A stretch of 64,000 nt of DNA from Thuidium tamariscinum (taxonomy: Eukaryota; Streptophyta; Bryopsida; Hypnales; Thuidiaceae). The notes below the pieces were generated by a model. It saw only the letters and a list, made by a program, of their open reading frames with translations. It made no database searches and had not been told where the DNA came from. The stretch spans positions 28,889,369 to 28,953,368 of the forward strand of contig OX344754.2 in NCBI GenBank assembly GCA_947034885.2, written 5' to 3'. The first letter of the stretch is position 1. Each line of letters opens with the position of its first letter. This document shows positions 46,451 through 58,720 of the stretch, piece after piece. Both the position numbers and the translations under genes were made by a program.

Positions 46451-46988
46451 TGATGGTGTTAAAAATACCATATTCTGCTCCAAATTCGGGGGGCTCCAAC
46501 TGTGATCTATTGTCATTGTTTCTTAGTGTCAGCTCGAGTAGAAACTCTGCCTGCAAATATATATGGAAGGGCCTCACGGGATTTTCTCTTGGAATTCTTT
46601 GTCTTGGCCTTTCCCTTGGGACTGACAGAATTCAAAGACCTACGCTTAATTGTGTCTTCGCCACTTGATTGTACGATAGGATCCGATTCAACTGCCACAA
46701 GTGGTCCACTTTGTACTAAGCTACTCAAAGCTACTTTCTTCCTCCCGTCTTCATTGCCGTCTAAGAGATCAGCAGGTCTTTTCAAGAGAGAGCATCTGAA
46801 CTTTGGAATGCCAAGAAGCTCACACTCACTGCTAAGTCTTGACTTCTCTTCACCAAGGGAAAGTCACCCGAAAAGCCTCAAGCAATGGCATTGCACAGTA
46901 GGCATTTGCACAGAACTTGGAAAGCAAAAATTTGAAGGACCCTCAAAATTAACAACAAGCCAGTGAAATAGGTTTTAAGCAAGCTTAC

Positions 46989-49206
46989 CATGTCCCTCAT
47001 CTTGTGCCATCCCCAAAGGTTCTTGCAAATCTAAATCCAAAGAATCATAACATCAATATCACTGACATTTCAGGGTGCAATTTCTAGTAGCCTAAACCAA
47101 GGGGAGAGTAATTACACAACCAACACGCCTTCAAACCCAAACCTGGATTAGCAATGACATCTGTAGCACCAATTGCATGACATTCCACACCACGAGTCTT
47201 CACTGGCGACTCGGCTTCTTGATCTCCTCCGGAATTTGAAACACCTAGCTCTACCTCAGTGCATAACGGTTCTTCAAATGGAGTGTAATTAGCACGGGAA
47301 GGCAGCCTGTGCCCGCCTGCTGTACGTATGCTACATTTCCCGTTAATCGGATCCTGCTGACCCCAAATCACATCCACTTCGGATCCACATGACCCCAAAT
47401 CTGAGTGCTTCAAACTAGATTGCGTCCCTGGACATAAGCAACAATGAGTCATAAAGCACTTCCAAAAGAGTGTAGCACTCACACATAAGGAACAAGCAGG
47501 TAGCACCGATGCATTATGACCGAAGTAGTCATAGCAAGGAGGTGTTTACAAAATAAGCAGGAAAGAACACTAAAGCAGTACAAAGCACAATTAACCACTT
47601 CTCTAAACCACTAAGCACTTGCAGGTATCACATAACCACAAAGGGATCACATAACCACTACAAAAGAACCATGAGCACCACCAAGCACTTCCTGGTTCAC
47701 ATAACCACCACAAAGGAACCATGAGCACCACCAAGCACTTCCTGGTTCACATAACCACCACAAAGGAACCATGAGCACCACCAAGCACTTATAGGTATCA
47801 CATAACCACCACAAAGGAACAACGAGTACCACCAAGTACAAATAAGCAACGATATACAGCACCTTCTTCTTTCGGCAATGACAGTCCTTATGTAAGGAAC
47901 TCAGAATTGAAGTCTAAGCAGCCATGGCCTTGTTCATAAGCAGCATTGGACATCTGTAGCTACAATGGTACTTGAGCACTTTTGGCCAACCATTTTCATA
48001 AGAATTTCAAGTAGAAGCAGCTTCATTCAATCGGAAAAAGAGCTTCACCACTTCAAGCAACCACATGTATCGCTATCAGCCATTCTCCATAGCAATCACA
48101 GAAATTAAGGAGTGGTGCAGTAGAAAGCATAGAAAGCAAATTCAAAGGAAGAAAACACTTACAATTCAGTATTTGACGGCTGCCACTGTCCTTCAAAGAT
48201 TGCCTTACGGCTTCCACTTCTGCAGGTAATTTCAACCTCAAACTCTCCTCTTCAAACCCTGAGTATGCAGCTTGGAAGCCAAAACTTTGCCACCAATGAG
48301 GATGGAAAACTTCATGACATCGGATGCACCTGTGGTTAGCTTTGGCAAGTGCTGCTGCACAAAAAATGTAGTAGATGTGACGGCAAGGCGCAATGACTAT
48401 ATCAAAAAACGGATAACCTCTACTACAAAACACACAGGGATGCAGCTGCAAGATTGGAGTGTTCACATGTCCATCATTGGGCATAGTCGGATGGAGGGCT
48501 GGCTTGGGCCACAATGACAAGCCACCTCCTTTTTGCATCTCGGCACACTGATCTACAACAACAGCAGAATGTCGCTGAAGGTCCACAATCTCCCTTTTCA
48601 AAATCCGGAGATCAGATTCTACCCTCATCTGCTTGGATTCAATGTCTTCATAGAAATCTTGACCTTTCATAGCCCTCTCCCGACTAAAATCTGCCACGGA
48701 TTTGGAAACTTCAAGCTTTCTTTCAACCAGATCTGCTTGACTTCGTAGGATCTTCAACTTCTGCTCCACATCTTTGAGTTGAACAGAGTCTGTGGAAATT
48801 CCCAAAGCCTGCACACCAATTAAGCAAGGCAACAGTGAGCGCCAAGCTAAGTGGAGCATCCACCCTAAACCCTAAACGCACCCTTCGAAATCCACAGCAG
48901 GTAAGGTGTCCAAAACATTCAAAAAAGAATAGTAAGTTTACCTGTAGATCCAATTCTTCAACTGCCTTGGTCGCCCTCTCAAACTGAATTTGGAATTGCA
49001 AAACCTTCTCTTCATCTTCTTTTGCAGTAATGTGGCGATCATCCATAGTGAATTTGAATCCGACCAGCCTGTCCGATATTCTCTTGTACTCTGCCTCAAC
49101 GTATTTCACTTTGCTTGTAGCTGTGACAAGAATCTCACCCTGAAGCTTACAAACATCCTTAACCACTTCCAAATCAATTGGTGACACCCCATAAGGACAA
49201 GAAGTG
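46989..49206 (-). pseudogene. Coiled-coil/RING-like protein gene, 5' end truncated
   Basis: Minus-strand exons 48942-49206, 48163-48808, 47143-47427 and 46989-47030 join in phase with GT-AG borders. A 3' exon near 46500-46830 (basic, KRKSRE-containing) is likely but its border is unclear. Residues of the first two exons form a long charged coiled coil (heptads from KYVEAEYKRISDRL to KREIVDLQRHSAVV). A degenerate RING-like finger follows: CVFC, then CRHIYYIFC, then CIRC with an HPHWWQSFGF tail; one usual metal ligand appears absent. The distal exons are polar and probably disordered, with a nuclear-signal-like end. The first exon runs into LTR copy 2 at 49207, so the N-terminus is missing. The layout recalls ubiquitin ligases of the coiled-coil/RING type, but function is not established. 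Confidence 0.6.
47611..47848. repeat. 50-bp tandem repeat, about 4.5 units
   Basis: Unit type ATAACCACCACAAAGGAACC followed by ATGAGCACCACCAAGCACTT and CCTGGTTCAC, perfect in the middle two units. It lies in the intron between exons 48163-48808 and 47143-47427 of the coiled-coil gene. The 71-codon frame across it is produced by the repeat. Confidence 0.9.
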
Positions 49207-49432
49207 TGTGAGTGCTCCTAACTCCACCCTCAAGCTAAGAGTTTTTCACACGGGTCCTGTGTCTAATTGAGTTTTCTTTCTAATTGGATGAAAAAGAAAG
49301 CCTTCCAAGCAATGAACTCTTTTAGTCACGTCTTTTAAGTGTTTCTAATCTAATTTTGTGGTTATGATTCGATCTTTTTTAGTCTAAAATTCAACCAAGT
49401 GACCCTACTCTATTCTATAGCTTTGCCTAAAT

Positions 49433-49603
49433 CTAATTTGAAGCGTTTGGTAAAAAGAAACTTAACAGTAAAACAATGAGAATGAAAATCAAATGTGAGT
49501 GGTTTACCTCCTCTACGTAAATCTCCATGGTCCCGTCGTCAAACATCATCATGTGTAAATATTCCCCTACGACCTCGCCATCAAAATCATCCCGACTCTC
49601 CAT
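49433..49603 (-). CDS. Conserved 56-codon LTR ORF (copy 2)
   Basis: Same ORF as at 10286-10456, ATG at 49603 and stop at 49433-49435. Relative to copy 1 it has Ile12 to Val, Ala30 to Val, Arg35 to His and Trp55 to Ser, plus silent changes, and no indel. The donor-like AG|GTAAAC after codon 32 is retained. Confidence 0.45.
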   Translation of the reverse strand: MESRDDFDGEVVGEYLHMMMFDDGTMEIYVEEVNHSHLIFILIVLLLSFFLPNASN

Positions 49604-50657
49604 CTAATCCATAGTAATTTCCCACAACTGTTGGTAAATTTTCTCCTAATTAAAAGAAACCACTGGAAGTTATATAGGTTCAAGTTAATTGCACATTCTC
49701 TCTTCAATTCCTAATTTATTGGTAATTGGAAAATGTCACAATATTTTGAATCTCCTAAATAGTTTAAATGATCAATAGAAATTCTATCTAATTGTTAGTA
49801 TTATTATTCTTAGATTAATTGAATTAGCAAATTAATTGAATTACGAATTTAAATTCACTTGATTTTGAAATAATGAGTTGTTCTTTTGTTTTCTTTCTTT
49901 TGGCTTTCGTGAATTAATTAGAATTGGGATATTATCACCAAACTTAATTAATTCAATTTCTTGGTAATTCCCAACGAGATTGGTTGTCAATTAGTTTGTC
50001 TTTTTGGAATTAATTTAAATAAAGAATTGCAACCAAATCTTTTATAATCCAATTAATTTTAATTTCTTTTAAATTCCTAAAGAAATTGGTTGTCAATTTG
50101 TTGTTTTCCTTTTGGCTTATTAGGCCTAATAAACAAAACTAACAAAATCCAAACCTTCTAAGAATCTAATAGCCAAAGAATGTAGAACATTCCAAAAGAC
50201 CGAGAACAATTTCAATAGTGTTATTCCCAATAAATGGATTTTTTATTCCCAAAGGTCAACCCCCAAGAATAAAGAATCCCACTCTATAGTGTTATTCCAA
50301 AGAAATTAGTTTTTTAATCTAATTTGTCACGGTTAGGAATCTCACAACCTTAATCTCCCACCTAGTTCTCTTTCTTTCTCATTCTTGTTGTGCAAGAGTT
50401 GTTGCAATTTTGAAAGTTAGAGGATGGCTATGGCGGTTGAGTTGTCAATGATTGAAGACCCTTTTTAGATGTTGCAAATTTTGAGTTTTTTGATGGAAAA
50501 TTGAAAGGAGAGGTTGGAAATTTCCCTTTCAATTTTTTTTAATTTGGTCAAAAATTTCAATGTTTGCAATGTCAAAAGATATTTTGTAATAGTTGAACTT
50601 ACTTATAAAGCGTGAGTTGTGGTTTCCTTTTGAGTTCTAGTCTTAGTTATGTGACTT

Positions 50658-50992
50658 GAGCTCCTAGACTCCCAAATTGAGCTCCTGGACTCCCAACCAA
50701 GCTCCTGGACTTCCAACCGAGCTCCTGGACTTCCCACCCGAGCCCCGGTCTGCTTCTGGACTGCCGGCTACCAGCCAGGCTCCTGCTCCCCTTCACGTGG
50801 CGGTCAGTGGGTGGTCGGACCCCTCGCCCCTGCCCCGTCAGCTCCCGCCACGTGGCGCGGCGCAATTGGCGGGTGGGGGGGTCGTGTACTGGGTTCCGGT
50901 TGCTCCTTTGGCTGGACTGCTCCTTCGGCTGGACTGGCTTCTTCGGCTGGATTGGCTCCTTCGGGCTGGACTGGCTCCTTTGGACTGGACTG
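50658..50992. repeat. GC-rich minisatellite and CACGTG box in LTR copy 2
   Basis: Four units of 20-21 bp of GAGCTCCTGGACTYCCAACC type (50658-50745), the palindrome GCCACGTGGC (50847-50856), then about five units of CTCCTTCGGCTGGACTGG type (50908-50992). The first unit type is related to the 3' part of the copy 1 tract. Confidence 0.75.
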
Positions 50993-51444
50993 GTTTCAAA
51001 AAATTCACTCCTTTTTGGGATTTTTAGACTTAACTAATTTTTGGATACTAAAACTAACTAATCACTCAATTTTCTTGGGATTTTAGGCTAGACTAACTCC
51101 CTAACATAATCAATTGAACTCTCTAGGATTTTTGGGCTAAACCAAATACGAGGAAGGTTTTGACACACCACTTAATGACTCATCATTTTGGTGATCCAAC
51201 AACGTATCGCTCTAATAGAACAAGAGAAGTGGTTAAGGTTTCCACTGGAAATGCTAATAAAGGGTTTGTGAGTGAGATATCAAGTCTTCCCTTATTCTTA
51301 GCATATAACCAACCTTATACTATCTTTTCAACTTCAATTGTTTAATCGAAATTACTTTTACATAGGTTGTCAAATTTCTTGGAAAAGGTTCAGAGCTTCG
51401 CCGTTTAAGAAGGTTCCAATAATATTTTGAGTACTTTAATCGCA

Positions 51445-51562
51445 AAAGGAGGTGCATATGACAGTGCTTCACCGAACTTTCACTTTAAGTTTTCAAAATT
51501 TCTAGTATTTCAAGGTTTTGCAATCAAAGGAGGTACACATGACAGTGTTTAAACCGAACTTT
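51445..51562 (-). repeat. Paired 36-37-bp direct repeats in LTR copy 2
   Basis: 51445-51480 and 51526-51562, counterparts of the pairs in copies 1, 3 and 4. Confidence 0.75.
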
Positions 51563-51798
51563 AATGCTTCACACTTGAGATTTCCACTTCAAGTAGCCAA
51601 CCAAAGATTGAAGATTATCCTTCAATGCAAACTAAAAGTCACTTGAAGGGGCCCTAAGCCTTCAAATTCCAACAAAAATACATAAAACTTGGCCAAACCG
51701 TTGGTCCAAGTAGTGCTCCAACCACGCCGGTAGCACTTAAGTGAAATAACAAAGTGTCGGTGCGAGAAATAAGGGTATTGGCAACCTTGAGGGGGGCC

Positions 51799-51806
51799 CT
51801 TATATA
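51799..51806 (-). promoter_or_regulatory. TATA box of LTR copy 2
   Basis: TATATAAG on the minus strand in GGGTATATAAGGGCC. Confidence 0.65.
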
Positions 51807-53393
51807 CCCGTGGCTGGGCCCCTCTCGGTAATTGCCGGTGAAAACACTTTGTTACTTCCTACCCTAAACTACCCTAATGTAATTCCAAAATAATAGTTGT
51901 TTAATGGTGAAAATTTCTAAAAACATCCCCATTTGATCAAAGAAATCTTGGCCAAAGAAATCTTGGCCAAATCAAATCCAAGATCTTAACCCAAAATATT
52001 TTGGAATTAACCCTAATTTACGTAGATATTTTGCAAATTAACCAAAAGTCATTTTGAAAATTGTCTTTCTTTAGCCCAAAGATGGCTTTTTACGCAAGAA
52101 AGAGATCTTGACCAAATCCAATCTGTGATTTTCCAAGAGATATTTCCAAAATCACTTCTAATTAACCGCAATTAACGATTAAAAAGTCAAACTAAGAGCT
52201 GACCCTCTCTATCTTTTAGGGAACAACTCGAAACAGAAAACCGTCTACGCCATTGTCTTCAGAAGACCCCAATTAGCCTAAGGGACCCCTAACCCCTCAC
52301 TCCTAGGCCTTTTGCGCACCCCAATTGGAATTACGGTAACTCCAATTAAAAGTCAAACTCTAACTTTTAGGATTTGCGCATTTTGATGAATCTGTTAGGC
52401 TAGGGTTGTTAGGAATGTCCGTGAGAGTAAGAAATGACTCCTTATTTGCGACAATTGGACATCATTCGCTCCTGATACGTCGATCAACTCGCCGCCAACT
52501 TGTAATTTCCAGTGAATTTCGATGTCGATGCCGGTTTTGGTAGTTGGGAATGTCAGAATGTCAGAATGTCTTCAAACTTGACCAGGCGCTTATTAAGCAC
52601 ACAAAAACCTATCCTAATTTTTAGTGAGATTTTACCGCATCATACGTAATTTCTATGAATTTACGAACATTTCTATGTGCGGTTGACTTCCCATGGAGTC
52701 AACGTGGAATTTCGGAAAAATCCGAAATAAATTGGGTAACATCTAGGGCACTCCTAGATTCTTGGTGTAAGTCCCACGCAACCTTGCACCTTTCTAATTT
52801 TAGTAATTTGGAATTACTTTGCCCAATTGGACAATTTAATTCCCGATGCCCGGGAATCTTGGACAATTGTTTGATTCTTGTTCGCTCCTGGCATGCTCCT
52901 ACCCTTGGAACACCTCTCTGTAGTCTTCAATCTCCAATCCTCCATCTTTTATCTCGTGAAGTTCGAAATCTCCAAATCTGTTATAGTGGTTTTACTTTTA
53001 AATTCAATTTATTCTAAAATTGGAATCTTGGACCCTGGTAACTCTCCCACGCTCGTAGTAGACTCTTTTAGCTTAGTCAGTATGTCACGTGCATCCTTAA
53101 AAGGTTGACTTTGCACAGACAATCGCTAGGACTGACTAACTCTCTATTCCTTATTTCTCTCGGAACTACTAAATGTTTACATAAACTTGCTTTGGAGACT
53201 TAGAATGATTCAAATTTTTAGTATTAGGAATTTGCCACCTTCTAAGTTGGTTTTCCACCATTTTGGCATAGACTGACACCAAAACTCCCTCAACAGTCTT
53301 TTTATGTCTTTTTCTTGAATATTTTGACTAATTTTCGCCATTTAATCGCGAAAAATGGACCCAGAGTCCTGAGTGCCATCTCGAGGGCTCACA

Positions 53394-56095
53394 CCTTGTT
53401 GGTGGAGGGGCTGGCCGATGGAGATTTCGCGGGGGTTGCGCAGCTGGCTCTAGCGGCGAAGGATTGGATTCCCTTGGTATGAAGAGCGCGGCGGCGGGCG
53501 ACGAGGTGGCTTGGGGAGGTCATTGCGGCGCGTGGACTCAACGGTAGATTCGTCGTCGCCTTCTGCGATGATGGGACCTTCAAGGGGTGTAGGAACTTCG
53601 TTGATGACATAGGCGTCGTCGCTGGAATAGGGATGCTCGCAGAGCCATTGCTCCAGCGAGCCATCATCTTCAAACCCGTAGAAGCCCGGGCCCATGCATT
53701 TCAAGGGTCCTGGGCTAGAAGGGGGGTGGTCTAGAACAGATTGGACCGTAGATAGTCCTAGTGCTCTTAGTGGGGGGCCTGTGGATGCAATGGTCACTAC
53801 GATCCTTGCATTTCTTGGACCATAAGTGAAGGTGGGCCTCTTCTCTGCCCAATTAACGATGCCGCCACATTGGCGGACGAATCCTCGACCCAAGAGCAAG
53901 GGGTAGGTTGAACAAGCCTCCTCTTCGAGTGGTAGAACTTCGAAGGTAAGCAGGTAATTTAGTCCCCCTGTTTGATTGAACTTGGAGGTCCTTGATTCGG
54001 CCCAAGGTCTTGACCAACCTCTGGTCCGCATACTTGAGCGTAACCAAAGATGGATGGGTAATGACTAGACCTAGCTTGTGCATGGTGAAAGTGGGCATGA
54101 TGTTGACCCCACTCCCATCATCGACCAGGGTTTTGGGGATGATCTTATTGACCACCTCCACGTTGATTTCTACAGGATCGAAAGCCTCTCGGGCTTCCTT
54201 TGGTCCTAAGGGGGGATCAGGACCCAACGCCTTAGGCTGGTCGGGGTCGATAGGGAACGCCTCTGGCTCAAGCGGAGGGTCTGACTGACTGATATGTCCC
54301 ACCAATCGTGGGATGCACGGGATAGTTGCTCCTTCCTTCAGCTGGTGCCGCAAGGCAGGGGCAGCGTTTACTAACTATCCAAAAGAGATGGTTGCCTTTG
54401 CAGAGGCCAAATCATCCCACAAGTTATAAGGGGCAGAAGGGTTAGAGCCCTTCTGGGGCTTGGCCCTCAATCGTAGGCTAGTTGGGTGGAACGGGGTTCC
54501 TCTTTGAACAAATTGGAACTCGTTCTCATCCATCTCGGTGCGGGTGGGAAGGTTCTCATGGAACCGAACCTCCTTAGCAGTCTCCTTCAACGTGCTCTGC
54601 AGGTCAGAAAACTGGGGGAGTCTGGGGACGAGTGTAAATGTATGCTACTATGGAAACTAGACTCCGGTGAGTCGACGTCGTCGAGGTCCTCTAAGGGTGG
54701 GGGTTAGTCTTGCCCCCCCCTGGTGACCACTAAGGCTGGTAGGGATTTCTGCATCATTTCCAGCTCAGGAGCGGTAGTGATCAGTAGAGTACTCCGGAAT
54801 TCGGTGACCTCTGTGTTGGGTGGCACACCCACGCTGATCAATCGAACGTCCTGAGTAGTCTACATCGATGGCATCGGAATGACCCCCTACGCGGTCTGGA
54901 CGACCGAGGGGGCATTCTGGGTTTGCCTATGAGCCGCGTGGTCGTAGAACATGTTAGGGGGGCCGGCCGCCTCAAGAGGTTCGGAGAACCGTACTCCCCG
55001 TTGGTTGTCCTGGGCCTGCCTAACATAATCATGTTTGGGTAGCTCGAGGGGAATAACCTTGTCTTGGACGTTACAATGGACCGTGGGGTGGTGGTCACCG
55101 CAACGTTCACAGATCACGTTGTTCTCTGTCCAACACTGACCTGGTAGATGGCCCCTCCTACACGTGGGGCACTTGAAAGGGGCAAACCGATCTGAAGAGG
55201 CGTTGTCGCGTACCTGAGGTCGAGCATTCGGATGTTGGTAAGGCTGGGCCGGCCCGCGCGGCCGGGGCGGGGGAGGGGCGTCCTTAGTCATCAGGCAGAA
55301 TGGCGGCGTGTGGTTGGCCTGGCCGCAATGGTTGCACTACACTCCCGTGGAGTGGGTGCCAGATTCGTGGTATTGCGGAGGGGGTTGCTGACTCTGGCCC
55401 TTCACCAAGCAAGCCATCTGCTCTGCTAACTCCCGCACCGCTCGTGTCATGTCGCTGGAAACCTGTCGCATCTCTGTACGAAGTTGGTCAACAGGAGCGG
55501 TTAATGATAAGATGGGATCTCGAGTGGCCAAGGGGTAAGCTTCCTCCTTGGGTGCCGAGGGACGATAAGCCAGGGGGCTAGCCGCTTGTTGGTAAACCTG
55601 GGATGAAGACTAGTATGGGGTCGATTGCCCGTCGTACCATGCGATCATTCTCCTTGTCGATGATCTCGATCTCCAGTGCTGCGCGAATCGCATCTTCGAG
55701 GGTGACTGGCCGTCTGGATAGGATCTCCCGGATGGTAGGTGCCGAGTCTATACCTTGGATGAAGTAGTGTCGTATGGTGCCGTCGTTAAGCAGTCCCCCC
55801 ACAAAGCGGGTACATACCATCTGGAAGCGACGGACGTAGGTAGTGATGTCCTCCATTGGGCCCCACCGTATGTCAGTCAGGGCTGTCAGTGCCTGCTGCT
55901 GTCCGATCTCGGGGCGGAAGTATCTGAGGAATACAGCCTAGAGTTGCTTCCATGTTACAAAGGTCCTAGCCTCGTGGGAGCGGTACCAAGAGTAAGCCGC
56001 CCCGGCTAGTGTATTGGGGAACCAGATAAGATAATAACCATGGTCGGTAACCAAATGGGAGATGAGAATCTCCTCAAACTTCTCGATGTGGGCCG
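53394..56095 (-). pseudogene. gag: Ty3/gypsy gag-protease fragment
   Basis: Minus strand, from 56095 down. The gag capsid part includes AGAAYSWYRSH and MEDITTYVRRFQMVCTRF (55580-56095); a linker follows; then two zinc knuckles CPTCRRGHLPGQC and CERCGDHHPTVHC (about 55080-55180); then a protease with LVDDGSGVNIM (the D-x-GS active-site motif, about 54090-54130), followed by the ..LLGRGFV.. flap region near 53890. The frame is broken by stops (for example 55938) and several frameshifts (near 55550, 55100 and 53970). Its N-terminus is cut by LTR copy 4 and its downstream end by LTR copy 2. It contains exactly what the pol remnant at 29814-33038 lacks, but whether the two belong to one family is not shown. 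Confidence 0.82.
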
Positions 56096-57657
56096 TGTGA
56101 GCCCTCGAGATGGCACTCAGGACTCTGGGTCCATTTTTCGCGATTAAATAGCGAAAATTAGTTAAAATATTCAAGAAAAAGACATAAAAAGAGTGTTGAG
56201 GGAGTTTTGGTGTCAATCTATGCCAAAATGGTGGAAAACCAACTTAGATGGTGGAAAATTCCTATTACTAGAAGTTTGAATCATTCTAAGTCTCCAAAGC
56301 AAGTTTATGTAAAGATTTAGCAATTCCGAGAGAAATAAGGAATAGAGAGTTAGTCAGTCCTAGCGAATGTCTGTGCAAAGTCAACCTTTTAAGGATGCAT
56401 AAGACATACTGACTAAGCTAAAAGCGTCTACTACAAGCGTGGGAGAGTTACCAGGGCTTAAGTTCAATTTTGGAATAAATTGGACTAAAAGGTAAAACCA
56501 CTACAATGGATTTGGAGAGTTCGAATTTCACAAGACAAAAGATGGAGGATTGGAGATTGAAGACTACAGAGAGGTGTTCCAAGGGTAGGAGCATGCCAGG
56601 AGCGAACAAGAATCAAACAATTGTCCAAGATTCCCGGGCATCGGGAATTAAATTGTCCAATTGGGCAAAGTAATTCCAAATTACTAAAATTAGAAAGGTG
56701 CAAGGTTGCGTGGGACTTACACCAAGAATCTAGGAGTGCCCTAGATGTTACCCAATTTATTTCGGATTTTTCCGAAATTCCACGTTGACTCCATGGGAAG
56801 TCAACCGCACATAGAATTGTTCGTAAAATCATAGAAATTATGTATGATGCGGTAAAATCTCACTAAAAATTAGGATAGGTTTTTGTGTGCTTAATAAGCT
56901 CCCGGTCAAGTTTGAAGACATTTTGACATTCCCAACTACCAAAACCGGCATCGACATCGAAATTCACTAGAAGTTACAAGTTGGCGGCGGGTTGACCGGC
57001 GTATCAGGAGCGAATGATGTCCGATTGTCGCAAATAAGGAGTCATTCCTTACTCTCACGGACATTCCTAACAACCCTGGCTTGACAGATTCATCGAAATG
57101 CGCAAATCCTAAAAGTTAGAGTTTGACTTTTAATTGGAATTACCGTAATTCCAATTTGGGCGCGCAAATGGCCTAGGAGTGAGGGGTAAGGGGTCCCTCA
57201 GGCTAATTGGGGTCTTCTGAAGACAATGGCGTAGACGATTTTCCGTTTCGAGTTGTTCCCTAAAAGATAGAGAGGGTCAACTCTTAGTTTGATTTTTTAA
57301 TCGTTAATTGCGGTTAATTAGAAGTAATTTTGGAAATATCTCTTGGAAAATCAAAGATTGGATTTGGTCAAGATCTCTTTCATGCGTAAAAAGCCATCTT
57401 TGGGCTAAAGAAAGACAATTTTCGAAATGACTTTGGATTAATTTGCAAAATATCTACGTAGATTAGGGTTAATTCCAAAATATTTTGGGTTAAGATCTTA
57501 GATTTGATTTGGCCAAGATTTCTTTGACCAAATGGGGATGTTTTTAGAAATTTCCACCATTAAACAACTAATATTTTGGAATTACATTAGGGTAGTTTAG
57601 GGTAGGAAGTAACAAAGTGTTTTCACCGGCAATTACCGAGAGGGGCCCGGCCACGAG

Positions 57658-57665
57658 TATATAAG
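57658..57665 (+). promoter_or_regulatory. TATA box of LTR copy 4
   Basis: TATATAAG in GAGTATATAAGGGCCC, matching copies 1-3. Confidence 0.65.
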
Positions 57666-57913
57666 GGCCCCCCTCGAGGTTGCCGGTACCCTTATTTCTC
57701 GCACCGACACTTTGTTTCCTCACTCTTGTGCTATCGACATAGTCGGAGCACTACTTGGACCAAAATTCTTGGCCAAGTCTTGTGTAAGTTTTATTGTTGA
57801 ACATTGAAGGATTAGGGCCCTTCAAGTGATTCTTTCTCTTCTTTCTATTGTAAAAAGGCTAAGCTTTAACCTTGGATACAACTACCTCGTGGAAATTTCA
57901 TGTATTGAGTACC

Positions 57914-58032
57914 AAAGTTCGGTTTAAACATTGTCATGTGTACCTCCTTTGGTGGCAAAATCTTGAAATACTAAGACATTCTAAGAATTTAAAGTGAAAG
58001 TTCGGTTAAACACTGTCATGTGTACCTCCTTT
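57914..58032 (+). repeat. Paired 36-37-bp direct repeats in LTR copy 4
   Basis: 57914-57950 and 57997-58032, spaced 83 bp as in copy 1. Confidence 0.75.
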
Positions 58033-58379
58033 TGCGATTAAAGTTCTTAAAATACTATTGTGGAATCCGCATACGGCGGAGCTATAAACCTCCCAATTGT
58101 CTACTAATCTAGAGAAAGGGAAGTGAGGCAAGGCCCCGAACTATTCCAACACTCCATGCTTATAAAAGCTAGCAATCAAAATACTTGATGCCTAAGGAGT
58201 TTTCATCACCCCCTTGCTTCCATACCATTTCTCTTGGGCTATGCTTATAAGCAACTCAGTTAAGGATTAGTCTAGTACCAAACACTAACCCACCCGTTAT
58301 TTGATCAAATAGAATGTAGTTTATCACATTATTTAGGACCAAAATACCCCAATTTAGTTCCAAGTTTAGTTACAAAAGG

Positions 58380-58720
58380 ACCAGCATACCGATCTAGTTA
58401 AGGCAGACCAGCATACCGATCCAGTTAAGGCACCAGCGTACCGATCCAGTAAGGCACCAGCGTACCGATCAGTCAAGGCAGGGCAATTCAGCACCCCCCT
58501 CTCCGACTAGTCACGCCCCGCCACGTGGCGGGCGCCGACGTATCCAGTCGCGGGGGGTCAGCCCAACCACGCCCCGCCACGTGGCGCCGGCAGGACAGGT
58601 GGGGGCTCGGTGGACAGAGTCGGAGCGGACAGAGCCTGGAGAGAGAGCCCGGAGCGGACAGAGCCTGGGAGGGAGTTCGATGGACAGACTGTGGGGGACT
58701 CCAACACCCCCACACACTAC
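58380..58720. repeat. GC-rich minisatellite and CACGTG boxes in LTR copy 4
   Basis: Four units of 24-27 bp of ACCAGCRTACCGATCCAGTT type (58380-58481), then GCCACGTGGC twice (58520-58529 and 58576-58585), then purine-rich GGAGCGGACAGAGCCTGG units. The units are unlike those of copies 1-3. Confidence 0.75.

Larger units (their letters stand above)
49207..53393 (-). mobile_element. LTR of the long-LTR gypsy family (copy 2)
   Basis: Minus strand: starts TGTGAGCCCTCGAG at 53393 and ends GAGCACTCACA at 49207, 4187 bp with no later insertion. It therefore preserves the empty sites for both the nested element (49518 region) and the CACTA element (53169-53186). The flanking 5-mers AAGTG (49202-49206) and CCTTG (53394-53398) do not match, so this is not a simple insertion: recombination between two LTRs at different sites would explain it. 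It truncates the coiled-coil gene on one side and a gag-protease fragment on the other. Confidence 0.88.

Noticed and set aside
47647-47862. 71-codon minus-strand ORF with repeated GGYVNQEVLGGAHG-like units
   Set aside because: Produced by the 50-bp tandem repeat (not a multiple of 3) in an intron.
51526-51562. AGGAGGT-ACAC-ATG, a bacterial ribosome-site look-alike, on the plus strand of the LTR direct repeats
   Set aside because: The genome is eukaryotic, the signal is antisense to the LTR, and no ORF follows it.
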